DNA of 64,000 bases from Rickettsiales bacterium (GTDB taxonomy: Bacteria; Pseudomonadota; Alphaproteobacteria; Rickettsiales; JABCZZ01). Below, one piece after another: positions 33,112-42,361 of this stretch. The position numbers were made by a program, and so were the translations under genes. The stretch is from positions 124,001 through 188,000 of the forward strand of contig DASTXE010000003.1 of NCBI GenBank assembly GCA_035765535.1. Direction: 5' to 3'. Below the pieces are notes generated by a model, which saw nothing but the letters and a program-made list of their open reading frames with translations, made no database searches and was not told the DNA's origin. How positions within the stretch are numbered: the stretch's first letter is position 1; every line of letters begins with the position of its first letter.

Positions 33112-34586
33112 TGCTGTTCAGGACGATCAAAAATACTTCACGCCTGCTGGTGATTGTGCTGACGCTTGTGCGTCACAATGCACTGTTTATCTGGCGCGGC
33201 GAGCCAAGCTTTGAGAAGGGTAAACGTTTTGCGCGCGCGCTGGAACAGCTCGGGCCGACTTTCATCAAGCTCGGCCAGATCCTGTCTACGCGTTCGGACC
33301 TGATCGGACAGGACGTGGCGCTTGCACTTACGGAATTGCAGGACCGCGTGCCGCCATTCCCGAGCGCGCAGGTGCATCAGATCATTGAAGAGCAGCTGGG
33401 CAGGAAGACAGGCGAGCTGTTTGCTACATTCGACGATGCGCCGGCTGCGGCTGCTTCGATTGCGCAGGTACATTTTGCGACGCTACATGACGGGCAGGAG
33501 GTAGCTGTAAAGATCCTGCGTCCGAATATCGAGGAAGCATTCGCGCGCGATGTCTCGCTGCTCTACTGGATGGCCGATCTTGTGGAATATGGGTTTCCAT
33601 CGCTGCTGCGCTTCAAGCTGGCGGAAGTCGCGCGTACTTTCGAGGATATGATCCGCTTCGAGCTGGATTTGCGCTTCGAGGCTGCTGCGGCTGTGGAGCT
33701 GAAAAATAATCTCAAAGGTCCCACGGATCTTTACGTGCCGAATATCCACTGGAACTATACAGGCCACCGCGTGCTGACAATCGAGCGCATCCGCGGCATC
33801 CCCATCAGCGACGTGGCGGCGTTGCAGGCCGCAGGTCACGATCCGGCGAAGCTCGTGGATATCGCCGCAGTCAGTTTCTTCAACCAGGTCTTCCGTGACG
33901 GCTATTTCCATGCGGATATGCATCCGGGCAATATGTTCGTGCTGCCAAACGGACGCATTGCGGTGGTGGATTTCGGCATTATGGGGCGTATCGACCAGAG
34001 GAGCCGCATCTATCTTGCCCAGATCCTGCACGGTTTCCTGACGGAAGATTACTATAACCTCGCAAAGGTGCATTTCGACGCGGGTTTTGTGCCGCCGCAT
34101 AAATCCGTGGAAAGTTTCGCACTGGCGATGATGGCAATTACCAAGCCGATTATCGGCCGCAAACTCAGCGAGATTTCCGTGGCCCGCCTGCTCGGTCAGC
34201 TATTTACCACGGCAGAGACATTCGAGATGGAAGCGCAGCCCCACCTGCTGCTGCTGCAGAAGAACATGATGCTGACCGAAGGGGTGGGGCGTATGCTGAA
34301 CCCGGAAGTCAATATGTGGCAGGTCGTGCAGCCTTTGATTGAACATTGGGCGAAGGAAAACCTCGGTGCGCGGGCACGGATAAAAGAGCACCTGAATGAC
34401 GGCGTTGCACTGTTTAGAACTCTTCCTACCCTGGTAAGCCGGGCGGAGGCCACATTGGCACGTATAAATGCCGGGGAAGGGCTAAGAGAGCATATGGCGG
34501 CGCAGAGGCGGGCATTCCATCGTCAATGGCTGTTGCTGGGGTGGATAGCGCTGGCAGCGTTCATAGCGCTGCATTTCATGCGCTAA
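33111..34586 (+). CDS. ubiB: ubiquinone biosynthesis protein UbiB (ABC1/ADCK family)
   Basis: The 491-residue atypical kinase-like ATPase is needed for ubiquinone synthesis. The family motif KLGQILSTRSDL, the invariant Lys region EVAVKILRPNIE, the catalytic-loop-like FHADMHPGNMFV and VVDFGIMGRI are present. One hydrophobic segment near the C-terminus (WLLLGWIALAAFIAL) probably anchors it to the membrane. Its start overlaps the ubiE stop by one base. Confidence 0.95.
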   Translation: MLFRTIKNTSRLLVIVLTLVRHNALFIWRGEPSFEKGKRFARALEQLGPTFIKLGQILSTRSDLIGQDVALALTELQDRVPPFPSAQVHQIIEEQLGRKTGELFATFDDAPAAAASIAQVHFATLHDGQEVAVKILRPNIEEAFARDVSLLYWMADLVEYGFPSLLRFKLAEVARTFEDMIRFELDLRFEAAAAVELKNNLKGPTDLYVPNIHWNYTGHRVLTIERIRGIPISDVAALQAAGHDPAKLVDIAAVSFFNQVFRDGYFHADMHPGNMFVLPNGRIAVVDFGIMGRIDQRSRIYLAQILHGFLTEDYYNLAKVHFDAGFVPPHKSVESFALAMMAITKPIIGRKLSEISVARLLGQLFTTAETFEMEAQPHLLLLQKNMMLTEGVGRMLNPEVNMWQVVQPLIEHWAKENLGARARIKEHLNDGVALFRTLPTLVSRAEATLARINAGEGLREHMAAQRRAFHRQWLLLGWIALAAFIALHFMR

Positions 34587-34631
34587 AAATCACAGTTGTT
34601 CCGTAAGTTGCTATACAACCTTAGATTTGTA

Positions 34632-34661
34632 TTGGATTGGGCCAATAAAGATGCGTATAAT
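34632..34661 (+). promoter_or_regulatory. candidate sigma70 promoter of the pseudopilin gene
   Basis: TTGGAT (34632-34637) and a perfect TATAAT (34656-34661) are 18 bases apart, 30 bases before the ATG at 34692. The pattern is strong for a by-eye call. Confidence 0.5.
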
Positions 34662-34691
34662 AGAGAATTCGCTACTTAAGCTTTGAGAAAT

Positions 34692-35588
34692 ATGCCTGTT
34701 CAGACCACCCGTGGGTTTACCTTAATCGAATTGAGTATTGTGCTCGTGATTATCGGGCTGATTGTCGGCGGCGTTCTGACGGGGCGAGACCTGATTGAGG
34801 CAGCCGCCAACCGTGCGCAGATTGCCCAGATCGAAAAATATAATACGGCTGTGCGCGCATTCCAAGGCAAGTATGGTGGCATACCGGGCGATTTGTCGCT
34901 CAGCCTCGCTACAAGTTTCGGCTTCCAGACCGGCTCATGTGACGGTGGACAGGCAAGGCGCGATGGCAATGGCCTTCTGGAAGGCTATCCCGGAGGCTGG
35001 ACGACGAATCAGGATCAGTTCATTGGTGAAACGGAATTATTCTGGGAAGATTTGTCACAGGCCAGTCTCGTGGATGGCGCTTTTCCTTCCGGCGGCGGTG
35101 CGGTGCGCAATTGCAGCATTACCGATACCACACAGATTTCATTGTCGACCGGAGCTTATGCCGTAGGCAATTTCATTCCAGCCGCTAAAGTAGGCAATGG
35201 TAATTATGTTTATGCCTATACTGGCGATTCAGTACCCGCGGCCAGATACACAAGCGATTCTTCCACAGCCATAACGTATCCGGTGAACTCCGATAACTGG
35301 TTCGGCATCTCACGGGTAACAGGCACTTCCGGCAATGGATGGACGATGATGTCCAATGCAGGCCTTACGGTGCTGCAGGCCTATAATATCGACAAGAAAC
35401 TCGATGACGGTAAACCGCTGAGCGGTAATGTGGTGGCGTTTTTCTCCACGGGCAACGGCATATTCGCCCCGATTGCATTAGCCGCGCCGAGCAGCACAAC
35501 CTGCTTCGACACCACACTCAGCCAGTATTCCATAAACCAGAACGGTGGCAGTGGTATGAACTGCGCACTGTCATTTCGCTTTCAATAA
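34692..35588 (+). CDS. prepilin/pseudopilin-like protein, 298 aa
   Basis: The protein begins with an eight-residue leader ending in Gly and the type IV prepilin motif GFTLIELSIVLVIIGLIVGGVL. PilD-type peptidase should cut after the Gly and methylate the Phe. The body is Gly/Ser/Thr-rich with several cysteines, as in an extracellular globular domain. ATG 34692 is preferred to a TTG nine bases upstream. No pilus or type II secretion machinery lies nearby, so it may serve a system encoded elsewhere. The Tad genes at 59-62 kb use a different prepilin class. Confidence 0.8.
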   Translation: MPVQTTRGFTLIELSIVLVIIGLIVGGVLTGRDLIEAAANRAQIAQIEKYNTAVRAFQGKYGGIPGDLSLSLATSFGFQTGSCDGGQARRDGNGLLEGYPGGWTTNQDQFIGETELFWEDLSQASLVDGAFPSGGGAVRNCSITDTTQISLSTGAYAVGNFIPAAKVGNGNYVYAYTGDSVPAARYTSDSSTAITYPVNSDNWFGISRVTGTSGNGWTMMSNAGLTVLQAYNIDKKLDDGKPLSGNVVAFFSTGNGIFAPIALAAPSSTTCFDTTLSQYSINQNGGSGMNCALSFRFQ

Positions 35589-35599
35589 TCACTACTCAT

Positions 35600-35629
35600 A
35601 AAAACGGGCTCCTTCAGTGAAGGAGCCCG
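35600..35629. terminator. bidirectional terminator between convergent genes
   Basis: An 11-base stem CGGGCTCCTTC/GAAGGAGCCCG with a three-base loop lies between the pseudopilin gene and the convergent SRPBCC gene. The minus strand has a T run after the stem (35604-35600). The plus side is followed by a weaker T-containing tract. Confidence 0.85.
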
Positions 35630-35653
35630 TCTTGTATCCGCATTGCTCAAATG

Positions 35654-36349
35654 TTATTGCGCGGGGGCCGGGGCAGGTTGCGCCGGAGCAGCTGCAGGTG
35701 CTTGTCCCGGTGCTGCAGTGGCAGGAGCCGGAGTTACAGCGGGTGCCGGAGCAGCAGCAGAAGGCGCGGTTGCAGCAGGAGCCGCAGCAGCGGGAGCAGG
35801 CGCCTGGGCCTGCACAGCCTTGGCTTTTTCCTGGGCTACTTTATCCAGGTTAGCGAGGCCTTCATCGAACTGATCGCCCACCATTTTCTGGCAGTGGAAT
35901 ACCAGGTTCATGGCTTTACCCATAAAGCTGTTCTCGCCGTACATGCTCCAGGTCACTTCAGTCTTGTCGCCTGCCGGCTTAAAGTCGAACTGAGCGGTAT
36001 CGGTTCCCTTCATCGGCTTTTCGAAGTCGAGCTTGAACTTCACCAGTGCGCTGGGAGTGCTTTCAGTAATGGTGCTACTGCCCGCGCCAACCTGGTTATT
36101 GCCGGACCATTTTGCCGTGGAGCCTACGCCTGCATCCGGGCCTTCATACGTAAAGGTAGCGTTGGGATCGAGTTTTGCCCATGGCGACCAGCTTGCCCAT
36201 GCATGCTGATTGTTCACCAGATCAAAAACGATATTGGCGGGGGCGGAAATGGTTGCCGTGCGTGAAACACGGAACTCATCAGGCTGCATGGAAACAGCGG
36301 CTGCGAACACAACGCAGACAGCAGCGATAACGGCGAGAACTTTAAGCAT
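35654..36349 (-). CDS. SRPBCC / polyketide-cyclase-like membrane-anchored protein
   Basis: The 231-residue product has an N-terminal hydrophobic segment (residues 2-20, signal or anchor). An SRPBCC ligand-binding domain follows (about 25-165) with WSPWAKLDPNATFTYEG and TEVTWSMYGENSF, typical of Polyketide_cyc2 proteins. The last 60 residues are almost entirely Ala/Pro/Gln, a flexible tail. The start at 36349 has GGAGAAG seven bases upstream and is preferred over a frame extension of 31 codons. It is divergent from a TetR gene, which may control it. The ligand is unknown. Confidence 0.78.
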   Translation of the reverse strand: MLKVLAVIAAVCVVFAAAVSMQPDEFRVSRTATISAPANIVFDLVNNQHAWASWSPWAKLDPNATFTYEGPDAGVGSTAKWSGNNQVGAGSSTITESTPSALVKFKLDFEKPMKGTDTAQFDFKPAGDKTEVTWSMYGENSFMGKAMNLVFHCQKMVGDQFDEGLANLDKVAQEKAKAVQAQAPAPAAAAPAATAPSAAAPAPAVTPAPATAAPGQAPAAAPAQPAPAPAQ

Positions 36350-36450
36350 AGGCTTCTCCGGTATAAGAGGTTGAAACGATATTATTGTAGTGATCGCTAT
36401 ATATGTCTTGAAAAGCGTTGTCAATGTTAATAGGCTGAACATAAATAGGA

Positions 36451-36470
36451 CATACGGTTTTTGAAGTATG
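36451..36470. promoter_or_regulatory. possible TetR operator
   Basis: CATAC (36451-36455) and GTATG (36466-36470) form an inverted repeat overlapping the tetR start codon in the divergent gap. A short symmetric site at this place would fit autorepression, but five-base arms are weak evidence. Confidence 0.2.
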
Positions 36471-37064
36471 CGTTCAGGAAGGCCACGGAAGTTTGAGCGG
36501 GAAGCGGCGCTGGATATAGCGTTAAAGCTGTTCTGGCAGCATGGTTATGAGGGAACTTCCGTAGCACGGCTTGCGGAAGCAATAGGCATAAACCCTCCCA
36601 GTCTTTACGCAGCGTTCGGCAGCAAGGAAGCCTTATTTATAGAAGCCATAAAGCGTTACGGGGATATGCATTGCGCTTTTTATCCCGAAGTGCTTGCCCA
36701 GAAAACCGCATATGATGTCGCGCGCAAAATGCTGGAAGAGGAGGTAGAGCTCGTCACCAAGCGCGACCATCCGAACGGCTGCCTTGTGGTGCAGGGGGCA
36801 CTGGTAACCAGTCCCGAATCCGAGGCAATTCGCGCCCAGGTCAGCGATATGCGCAATATGGCGGAACAATGGCTGTGTGAGCGATTCAAAAAAGCTAAGA
36901 AGGAAGGTGACCTGCCGCAAGACGCTGACCCAGCCGCATTGGCTTGCTATCTCATGACGCTCAATAGCGGGCTTGCAGTGCAGGCCAAAAGCGGTGTGAG
37001 CAGAAAACGGCTCAAACAGGTGGTGGAAATTGCCTTGAGCAACTGGCCTAACTGCGTAAGCTAA
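36468..37064 (+). CDS. TetR-family transcriptional regulator
   Basis: This 198-residue one-component repressor has an N-terminal helix-turn-helix (ALDIALKLFWQHGYEGTSV then ARLAEAIGINPPSLYAAFGSKEALF, residues 14-57), a textbook TetR pattern. The C-terminal domain contains DHPNGCLVVQGALVTSPE, seen in the TetR_C subgroup near AcrR/YxaF-type proteins. It is divergent from the SRPBCC gene, the likely target. Its 3' end overlaps pheT, which is convergent, by 17 bases. Confidence 0.9.
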   Translation: MRSGRPRKFEREAALDIALKLFWQHGYEGTSVARLAEAIGINPPSLYAAFGSKEALFIEAIKRYGDMHCAFYPEVLAQKTAYDVARKMLEEEVELVTKRDHPNGCLVVQGALVTSPESEAIRAQVSDMRNMAEQWLCERFKKAKKEGDLPQDADPAALACYLMTLNSGLAVQAKSGVSRKRLKQVVEIALSNWPNCVS

Positions 37065-39411
37065 GCCCGAGCGCTTGCGCCGCCTGCAGGATCTTCTGCG
37101 AAATATCCGTGATCTCTTTGTCCGACAGCGTCCGGTCGGCAGCCTGCAGCGTAACGGAAACCGCAATGGACTTCTTGCCTTCCTCAACACCCTTGCCGCT
37201 ATAGATATCGAAAATATCGACCGACTGAATCAATTGCTTGTCCGCACTTTCGATGGCTTTAATGATATCGGCGGCGCTGGTGCGTGCATCGGCAATGAAC
37301 GCAAAGTCGCGCTGCGTAGCCTGGAAGTTGGAAACCGTCAGGGCAGGCTTAGCTTTGCCTTTGGCCTTCGGCGTGGGCACATTGTCCAGCAGCAATTCAA
37401 ACGCAGCAACAGAGCCCTTAATATCGAACGAAGCTAGTGTCAGCGGATGCAGTTCCCCAAAGTAACCGAGTGTCACTTTTCCGCCTAATGAAATACGGCC
37501 CGAGCGGCTGGGGTGATACCAGGCAGGAACATTGCGGTCTACCTGTAGCTTGGCAGGATTCAGTCCGCACGCTTCCAGAGCGGTAAAGAGATCGGCCTTT
37601 GCATCAAAGAGATCAACGGTGCGTGTACTGCTTAAAGGATTGCGAATGATAGCGTCGCCTGAACGGATGCCGGCCGCCATGGAAACATGACCTTGCGGGG
37701 TAATACCTTCAAATACATTGCCGGTTTCAAACAAAGCGAGCGATGCGAATCCACGTGCCGTATTGCGTGCAAGTGCGGAAAGCAGGTTCGGCAACAGGTT
37801 CGGGCGCATCGCATCGAGATCGGCGCTGATTGGATTCAGCAGCTTGATGGGCGCACGGTCTTTGGCAGCGAATTGCTTGGCTTGTGCTTCCGGCAGAAAA
37901 GCCCAGCTGCAGACTTCCGTCATGCCTGTGGCGGCAAGCGTCTTGCGCACGACAGAAGCGCGCTGTACGGGCGGCTTGCTCTGCGCGGGCGGGAGTGTGC
38001 GGGAAGGGATGGCATCATAGCCGGCGATACGGATGACTTCTTCCACCAGATCGGCAGGGCCGTCAATATCGGCACGCCAAGAGGGCACAGAAGCTTTGTC
38101 GCCCTGCACGGTGAAACCAAGCGCGTTCAGGATGGAAATGGCTTTATCTTTTGGCATTTCCATTCCGCCGAGCGATGCGATTTTGTCGTAAGCGAAAGTT
38201 ACGTCGCGCTTCCACTGCGGAACAGCTCCGGCAATGGTAAGATTGCTGGCTGCGCCGCCACATAATTCAAGGATCATCGCAACGGCGATTTCAGCGCCTT
38301 TCTGCACGAATTCCGGGTCTACACCGCGCTCGAAACGGTAGCGTGCGTCGGAATCAATGGCCAGTGCGCGGCCGGTGGAGGCAACATGAATGGGGTCGAA
38401 AAGCGCGGCTTCAAGGAACACATCCGTGGTGTCATCCGAGCAACCGGTTGCCGTGCCGCCGATAATACCGCCAAGTCCCACGACGCCGCTTTCATCGCAT
38501 ACGGCGACCATATCGGATGTGAGGCTGTATTCTTTGTCGTTCAGCGCGGCAAGCTTTTCACCGTCTTTCGCGTAGCGCACGGTGATGTTGCCCTTGAGCT
38601 TCTTTGCATCGAACACATGCAGCGGACGGCCATAGGTGAACGTCATGTAATTGGTGATATCCACGAGTGCAGAGATCGGGCGCAGGCCGATGGCTTTCAA
38701 CCGCTGCTGCAACCATTCGGGGCTTGGACCGTTTTTGACACCTTTAATATAACAGCCGATGAAGAGCGGGCAAGCGGGCGTTGCAAGAGTAACGGTAATG
38801 GGCGAAGCGCCGTTTCCAGTGAAAGCAGCGGAAGCATGCTTCTCATCTTTCAACGTGCCAAGACCGGCTGCTGCGAGGTCTCGTGCAACACCATGCACGC
38901 CAAGGCAGTCAGCGCGATTCGGCGTGATAGCGATTTCGATGGTGGGATCGTCGAGACCGAGCGTAGCCACCAGTGAAGCGCCGGGAACGGCAGCTGCAGG
39001 CAGTTCTATAATACCTTCGCTGTCTTCGCTTAATCCCAGCTCACTTGCCGAGCAAAGCATGCCGTTGCTTTCCACACCGCGTATGGCGGACTTTTTAATC
39101 ACCATACCGTTAGCGGGTACTTTCACGCCTTCCGTCGCCAGCACGACCTTGATGCCAGCGCGCGCATTGGGCGCACCGCAGACCACCTGGCGCACGGAAC
39201 TTCCGTCATTGACCTGGCAGACACGCAGTTTGTCGGCATTCGGGTGCTGCACAGCTTCCTTGATCTCGGCAACGATAAAGTCTTTCAGCGCAGCGGAATT
39301 ATCCGTCACCTGTTCCACTTCCAGGCCGATGGCGGTCAGCGTGTCGGTGATCTGCTTGATCGTGGCGCTCGTGTCCAGATGTTCTTTGAGCCATTTCAGC
39401 GTAAATTTCAT
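37048..39411 (-). CDS. pheT: phenylalanine-tRNA ligase beta subunit
   Basis: The 787-residue subunit forms the alpha2-beta2 enzyme that charges tRNA-Phe. The N-terminal tRNA-binding domain (FIVAEIKEAVQHPNADKLRVCQV), B3/B4 editing domain, B5 and C-terminal FDX-ACB anticodon-binding domain are all present at normal length. It overlaps pheS by four bases. Its 3' end overlaps the convergent tetR by 17 bases. Confidence 0.97.
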   Translation of the reverse strand: MKFTLKWLKEHLDTSATIKQITDTLTAIGLEVEQVTDNSAALKDFIVAEIKEAVQHPNADKLRVCQVNDGSSVRQVVCGAPNARAGIKVVLATEGVKVPANGMVIKKSAIRGVESNGMLCSASELGLSEDSEGIIELPAAAVPGASLVATLGLDDPTIEIAITPNRADCLGVHGVARDLAAAGLGTLKDEKHASAAFTGNGASPITVTLATPACPLFIGCYIKGVKNGPSPEWLQQRLKAIGLRPISALVDITNYMTFTYGRPLHVFDAKKLKGNITVRYAKDGEKLAALNDKEYSLTSDMVAVCDESGVVGLGGIIGGTATGCSDDTTDVFLEAALFDPIHVASTGRALAIDSDARYRFERGVDPEFVQKGAEIAVAMILELCGGAASNLTIAGAVPQWKRDVTFAYDKIASLGGMEMPKDKAISILNALGFTVQGDKASVPSWRADIDGPADLVEEVIRIAGYDAIPSRTLPPAQSKPPVQRASVVRKTLAATGMTEVCSWAFLPEAQAKQFAAKDRAPIKLLNPISADLDAMRPNLLPNLLSALARNTARGFASLALFETGNVFEGITPQGHVSMAAGIRSGDAIIRNPLSSTRTVDLFDAKADLFTALEACGLNPAKLQVDRNVPAWYHPSRSGRISLGGKVTLGYFGELHPLTLASFDIKGSVAAFELLLDNVPTPKAKGKAKPALTVSNFQATQRDFAFIADARTSAADIIKAIESADKQLIQSVDIFDIYSGKGVEEGKKSIAVSVTLQAADRTLSDKEITDISQKILQAAQALGLSLRS

Positions 39412-40475
39412 GCAGCGTCTCCCAGCGGCGAGAAGCCGTAATGCCTGAGCCAGCGAATATCGGATTCAAAGAAGGTGCGCAGGTCGGGGATGCCATATTT
39501 AAGCATCGCGAGGCGCTCTACGCCCATGCCGAAGGCAAAGCCCTGCCATTCATCCGGATCGATATTGCAGTTGCGCAGCACGTTGGGATGGATCATACCG
39601 CAGCCCATGACTTCCAGCCAGTCTTCACCCGCACCGATCTTGATGGATTCGCGGCTGCGCGCGCAGCCGATATCCACTTCAGCAGAAGGTTCCGTGAACG
39701 GGAAGAAGCTCGGACGGAAGCGTACAGGTACTTTATCGAGTTCAAAGAATTCACGTAGGAAGGATTCGATGCAGCCTTTCAGGTGGCCCATATTAATATC
39801 TTTGCCGACGCAGAATCCCTCCACCTGATGGAACATCGGCGTGTGGGTAAGGTCGGAGTCGCAGCGGAAGGTCTTGCCGGGCGCGATGAAACGGAACGGC
39901 GGCTTACCGGCCTGCATCGTGCGGATCTGTACAGGCGAGGTGTGTGTGCGCAGGAGAACTTTGTCGCTGCCCGTTTGGCCGTACGCGCTGGCGTCTATAA
40001 AGAACGTATCATGCATCTGGCGGGCAGGATGGTTTTCCGGAAAGTTCAGCGCTGTGAAATTATGATAGTCATCTTCGATTTCCGGGCCGTATGCGGAGGC
40101 AAACCCCTGCGCGGCAAAGATCGCGGTGATTTCTTCCAGCACGCGCGAAATCGGGTGGATATAGCCTTTGTTTTCCGGGCGCGGCGCAAGCGTAACGTCA
40201 GCCCATTCGGTCGCAAGGCGTGCGTTGATTTCGGAAAGTTTCAGCACTTCGGCTTTGGCCTCAATCGCGGTCGTGACCTGCTGTTTGGCTTCGTTCAGCG
40301 CCTGTCCGCGCGCTTTACGTTCTTCCGGCGGCAATGCGCCGAGGGTTTTAAGCTGTTCGGTGAAGATACCCTTCTTGCCCAGATATTCAACACGCAATGC
40401 TTCGAGTGCAGCGGAGCTTTCCGCGCTGTTAATGGCAATTTGAACGGTATTGATGAGGTCTTTTAAATCGGACAT
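39408..40475 (-). CDS. pheS: phenylalanine-tRNA ligase alpha subunit
   Basis: This is the 355-residue catalytic subunit, a class II synthetase. Motif 2 (FRCDSDLTHTPMFHQVEGF) and motif 3 (GFAFGMGVERLAMLKYGIPDLR) are intact, and an N-terminal coiled coil precedes them. The order rpmI-rplT-pheS-pheT is common. The 124-base spacer from rplT holds two hairpins. Confidence 0.97.
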   Translation of the reverse strand: MSDLKDLINTVQIAINSAESSAALEALRVEYLGKKGIFTEQLKTLGALPPEERKARGQALNEAKQQVTTAIEAKAEVLKLSEINARLATEWADVTLAPRPENKGYIHPISRVLEEITAIFAAQGFASAYGPEIEDDYHNFTALNFPENHPARQMHDTFFIDASAYGQTGSDKVLLRTHTSPVQIRTMQAGKPPFRFIAPGKTFRCDSDLTHTPMFHQVEGFCVGKDINMGHLKGCIESFLREFFELDKVPVRFRPSFFPFTEPSAEVDIGCARSRESIKIGAGEDWLEVMGCGMIHPNVLRNCNIDPDEWQGFAFGMGVERLAMLKYGIPDLRTFFESDIRWLRHYGFSPLGDAA

Positions 40476-40498
40476 CTGGATAACATCTTATAGAGCTA

Positions 40499-40587
40499 TG
40501 CCGGTGAACCCGGCATCCAGAAAAAGATCACAAGAACTGTGAACTTTGGGAAATCTTAAAGTGGATGCCAGCGTTGCCGGCATCCAC
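40499..40587 (-). promoter_or_regulatory. tandem hairpins between rplT and pheS
   Basis: GTGGATGCC/GGCATCCAC (40561-40569 with 40579-40587, perfect) and ATGCCGG/CCGGCAT (40499-40505 with 40511-40517) lie in tandem. Read on the minus strand both contain TGGATGCCGG. The first lies 12 bases after the rplT stop and may terminate or attenuate; the T run after it is weak. Confidence 0.45.
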
Positions 40588-40599
40588 TCCAAAAATTAC

Positions 40600-40962
40600 T
40601 TAAGCAGCCTTGATCGCAGTTTTAACCTGCTCAACGATTGCTTTGAACGCTTCCGGCTGGTGCACGGCGATATCGGCCAGCACTTTACGGTCCATTTCAA
40701 TAGCGGCTTTGTTCAGGCCGTTGATGAACTGGGAATAAACCAGGCCGTGTTCGCGAACCGCAGCGTTGATACGCTGGATCCACAGAGCGCGGAAAGTGCG
40801 CTTTTTAGCGCGACGGTCGCGGTAAGCGTACTGGAGGCCTTTTTCGACCTTTTCAATCGCTACACGGAAGCAGGTATGCGAACGGTCACGATAACCTTTC
40901 GCCATTTTAAGGACTTTTTTGTGACGAGCGTGGGTGGTGACGCCGCGTTTAACATGTGCCAT
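40600..40962 (-). CDS. rplT: 50S ribosomal protein L20
   Basis: The 120-residue early-assembly protein has the standard basic N-terminus ([32 protein letters not shown]) and [20 protein letters not shown]. It follows rpmI after 19 bases on the same strand. Confidence 0.98.
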   Translation of the reverse strand: MAHVKRGVTTHARHKKVLKMAKGYRDRSHTCFRVAIEKVEKGLQYAYRDRRAKKRTFRALWIQRINAAVREHGLVYSQFINGLNKAAIEMDRKVLADIAVHQPEAFKAIVEQVKTAIKAA

Positions 40963-40981
40963 TTTTCTCTCCTTTTATCGC

Positions 40982-41182
40982 TTAGCCGTTGGGCAGGAAC
41001 ATTTTGATAACCACTTTTGCATCTGCATCGCAGAGCGTCGTGGTGCCGCGTGCATTGCGGATGAAGCGCTGCGTGCGCTTTACCATGCCGTGGCGTTTGC
41101 CAGCCTGGCCGGCTTTCACTTTGCCGGTAGCCGTAAGGGAGAAGCGCTTCTTGGCGCCGCTTTTGGTCTTGATCTTTGGCAT
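40982..41182 (-). CDS. rpmI: 50S ribosomal protein L35
   Basis: The 66-residue protein begins [30 protein letters not shown], typical of L35. The start at 41182 is set by the family; the frame continues upstream but has no equivalent in other L35 proteins. infC, often its neighbour, is absent. Repeat R5 lies upstream. Confidence 0.97.
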   Translation of the reverse strand: MPKIKTKSGAKKRFSLTATGKVKAGQAGKRHGMVKRTQRFIRNARGTTTLCDADAKVVIKMFLPNG

Positions 41183-41310
41183 TTTTCTATCCTTTAGAAA
41201 GAGAATTGAATCAGTGACCGCCAAGGTATGCCAATACCCGGCCATCAGACAAGGACGGGCTTTATAGAGGATTTTGCTACAAGTGGCAAGCGATTAGTTA
41301 AGAAGTCTTA

Positions 41311-41497
41311 TTGGATTGCTCCTGCTCCGGCTCATCCGGCCTTCGCAATGAGCCTGACGCCTTCGGAGACTGAAGGGTTCAGCCTGCTGGCTTCACTTCA
41401 CCAAGAACTTGCGTGGATGCGTGGAGGAGCAAGTGCGACGCCTCCGCGAAGCGAGGGGGTAAGCGTAAGCGAAGGGGGCGATTTCTCGCCCCCTTAC
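41311..41497. repeat. dispersed repeat, copy R5 (full length)
   Basis: This near full-length copy aligns with R4 from TTGGATTGCTCC to the final CTTAC, including GACGCCTTCGGAGACT, GCGTGGAGGAG, GGGGGTAAGCGTAAGCG and the GGGGGCGA/TCGCCCCC hairpin. It occupies most of the 333-base gap (41183-41515) between rpmI and the response regulator gene. Apart from it I see only the rpmI leader in that gap. Confidence 0.85.
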
Positions 41498-41515
41498 ACT
41501 TAAAAAATTCTCTTC

Positions 41516-42256
41516 CTAATCTGGCACTTCAGCCTGCGGCTGGCCTACAGGCACTTCTTCCAGCGCATAACCTGCCGAGCGCACGGTACGCACAAGTTCC
41601 GGCTGGTTGGTGCCATTGGCGAGGCCTTTGCGCAGGCGGCGGATATGAACGTCCACGGTGCGCAGTTCCACATAAATATCATGTCCCCAGACAGCGTCGA
41701 GCAGCTGTTCGCGGGAAAATACCCTTCCCGGATGTTCCATCAGGTAACGCAGCAGGCTGAATTCCGTCGGGCTTAAATGTACGGGTTTGCCATCACGGGT
41801 CACGTGGTGGCTGACCATATCCATCTTCAGCGATCCGAACGTCAGCACCTTTTCCGAAAGGGCGGGGCGCAGGCGGCGCAGTACCGCGCGGATACGAGCG
41901 ATCAGCTCGCTCGGCGAGAACGGTTTGACCATATAATCGTCGGCACCGGCATCCAGACCGCGAATACGGTCACCTTCTTCGCCGCGTGCGGAAAGCATGA
42001 TGATCGGCACCGTCTTGGTTTCTTCCTGGCGGCGCAGTTCCGCACAGATATCAATACCGGACATACCCGGAAGCATCCAGTCCAGCACAATAACGTCCGG
42101 ATGATGTGCCTTTACGAGGCCCACGGCTTCATCGCCGTCTCCGGTGTAATAGACCGTGAAGCCTTCACGCTCCAGGTTATAACGTAACATCGTGACAATG
42201 GCGGCCTCGTCCTCGACAATCAGGACTTTGGTTTCGATGCCTTGTAATCCACTCAT
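41516..42256 (-). CDS. phoB: OmpR/PhoB-family response regulator
   Basis: The 246-residue protein has a receiver domain with the acidic pocket VEDE, phospho-acceptor Asp in VIVLDWMLPGMSG (about residue 57) and Lys in MVKPFSP. A winged-helix DNA-binding domain follows (about 145-235) with SPTEFSLLRYLMEHPGRVFSR and TVDVHIRRLRKGL. Similarity to PhoB (phosphate starvation) is good, but no phoR, phoU or pst genes adjoin it, so the symbol is tentative. ATG 42256 is preferred over a TTG 18 bases upstream. Confidence 0.85.
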   Translation of the reverse strand: MSGLQGIETKVLIVEDEAAIVTMLRYNLEREGFTVYYTGDGDEAVGLVKAHHPDVIVLDWMLPGMSGIDICAELRRQEETKTVPIIMLSARGEEGDRIRGLDAGADDYMVKPFSPSELIARIRAVLRRLRPALSEKVLTFGSLKMDMVSHHVTRDGKPVHLSPTEFSLLRYLMEHPGRVFSREQLLDAVWGHDIYVELRTVDVHIRRLRKGLANGTNQPELVRTVRSAGYALEEVPVGQPQAEVPD

Positions 42257-42361
42257 ATTTGTGCTCAATCTCAAAAAGTGCTAATTCGGTATTGGTATTT
42301 ACTACACGGAAATGATAAATAATTACTTAACTGACACGAAAAAAGAAAGAATAATCTGACA

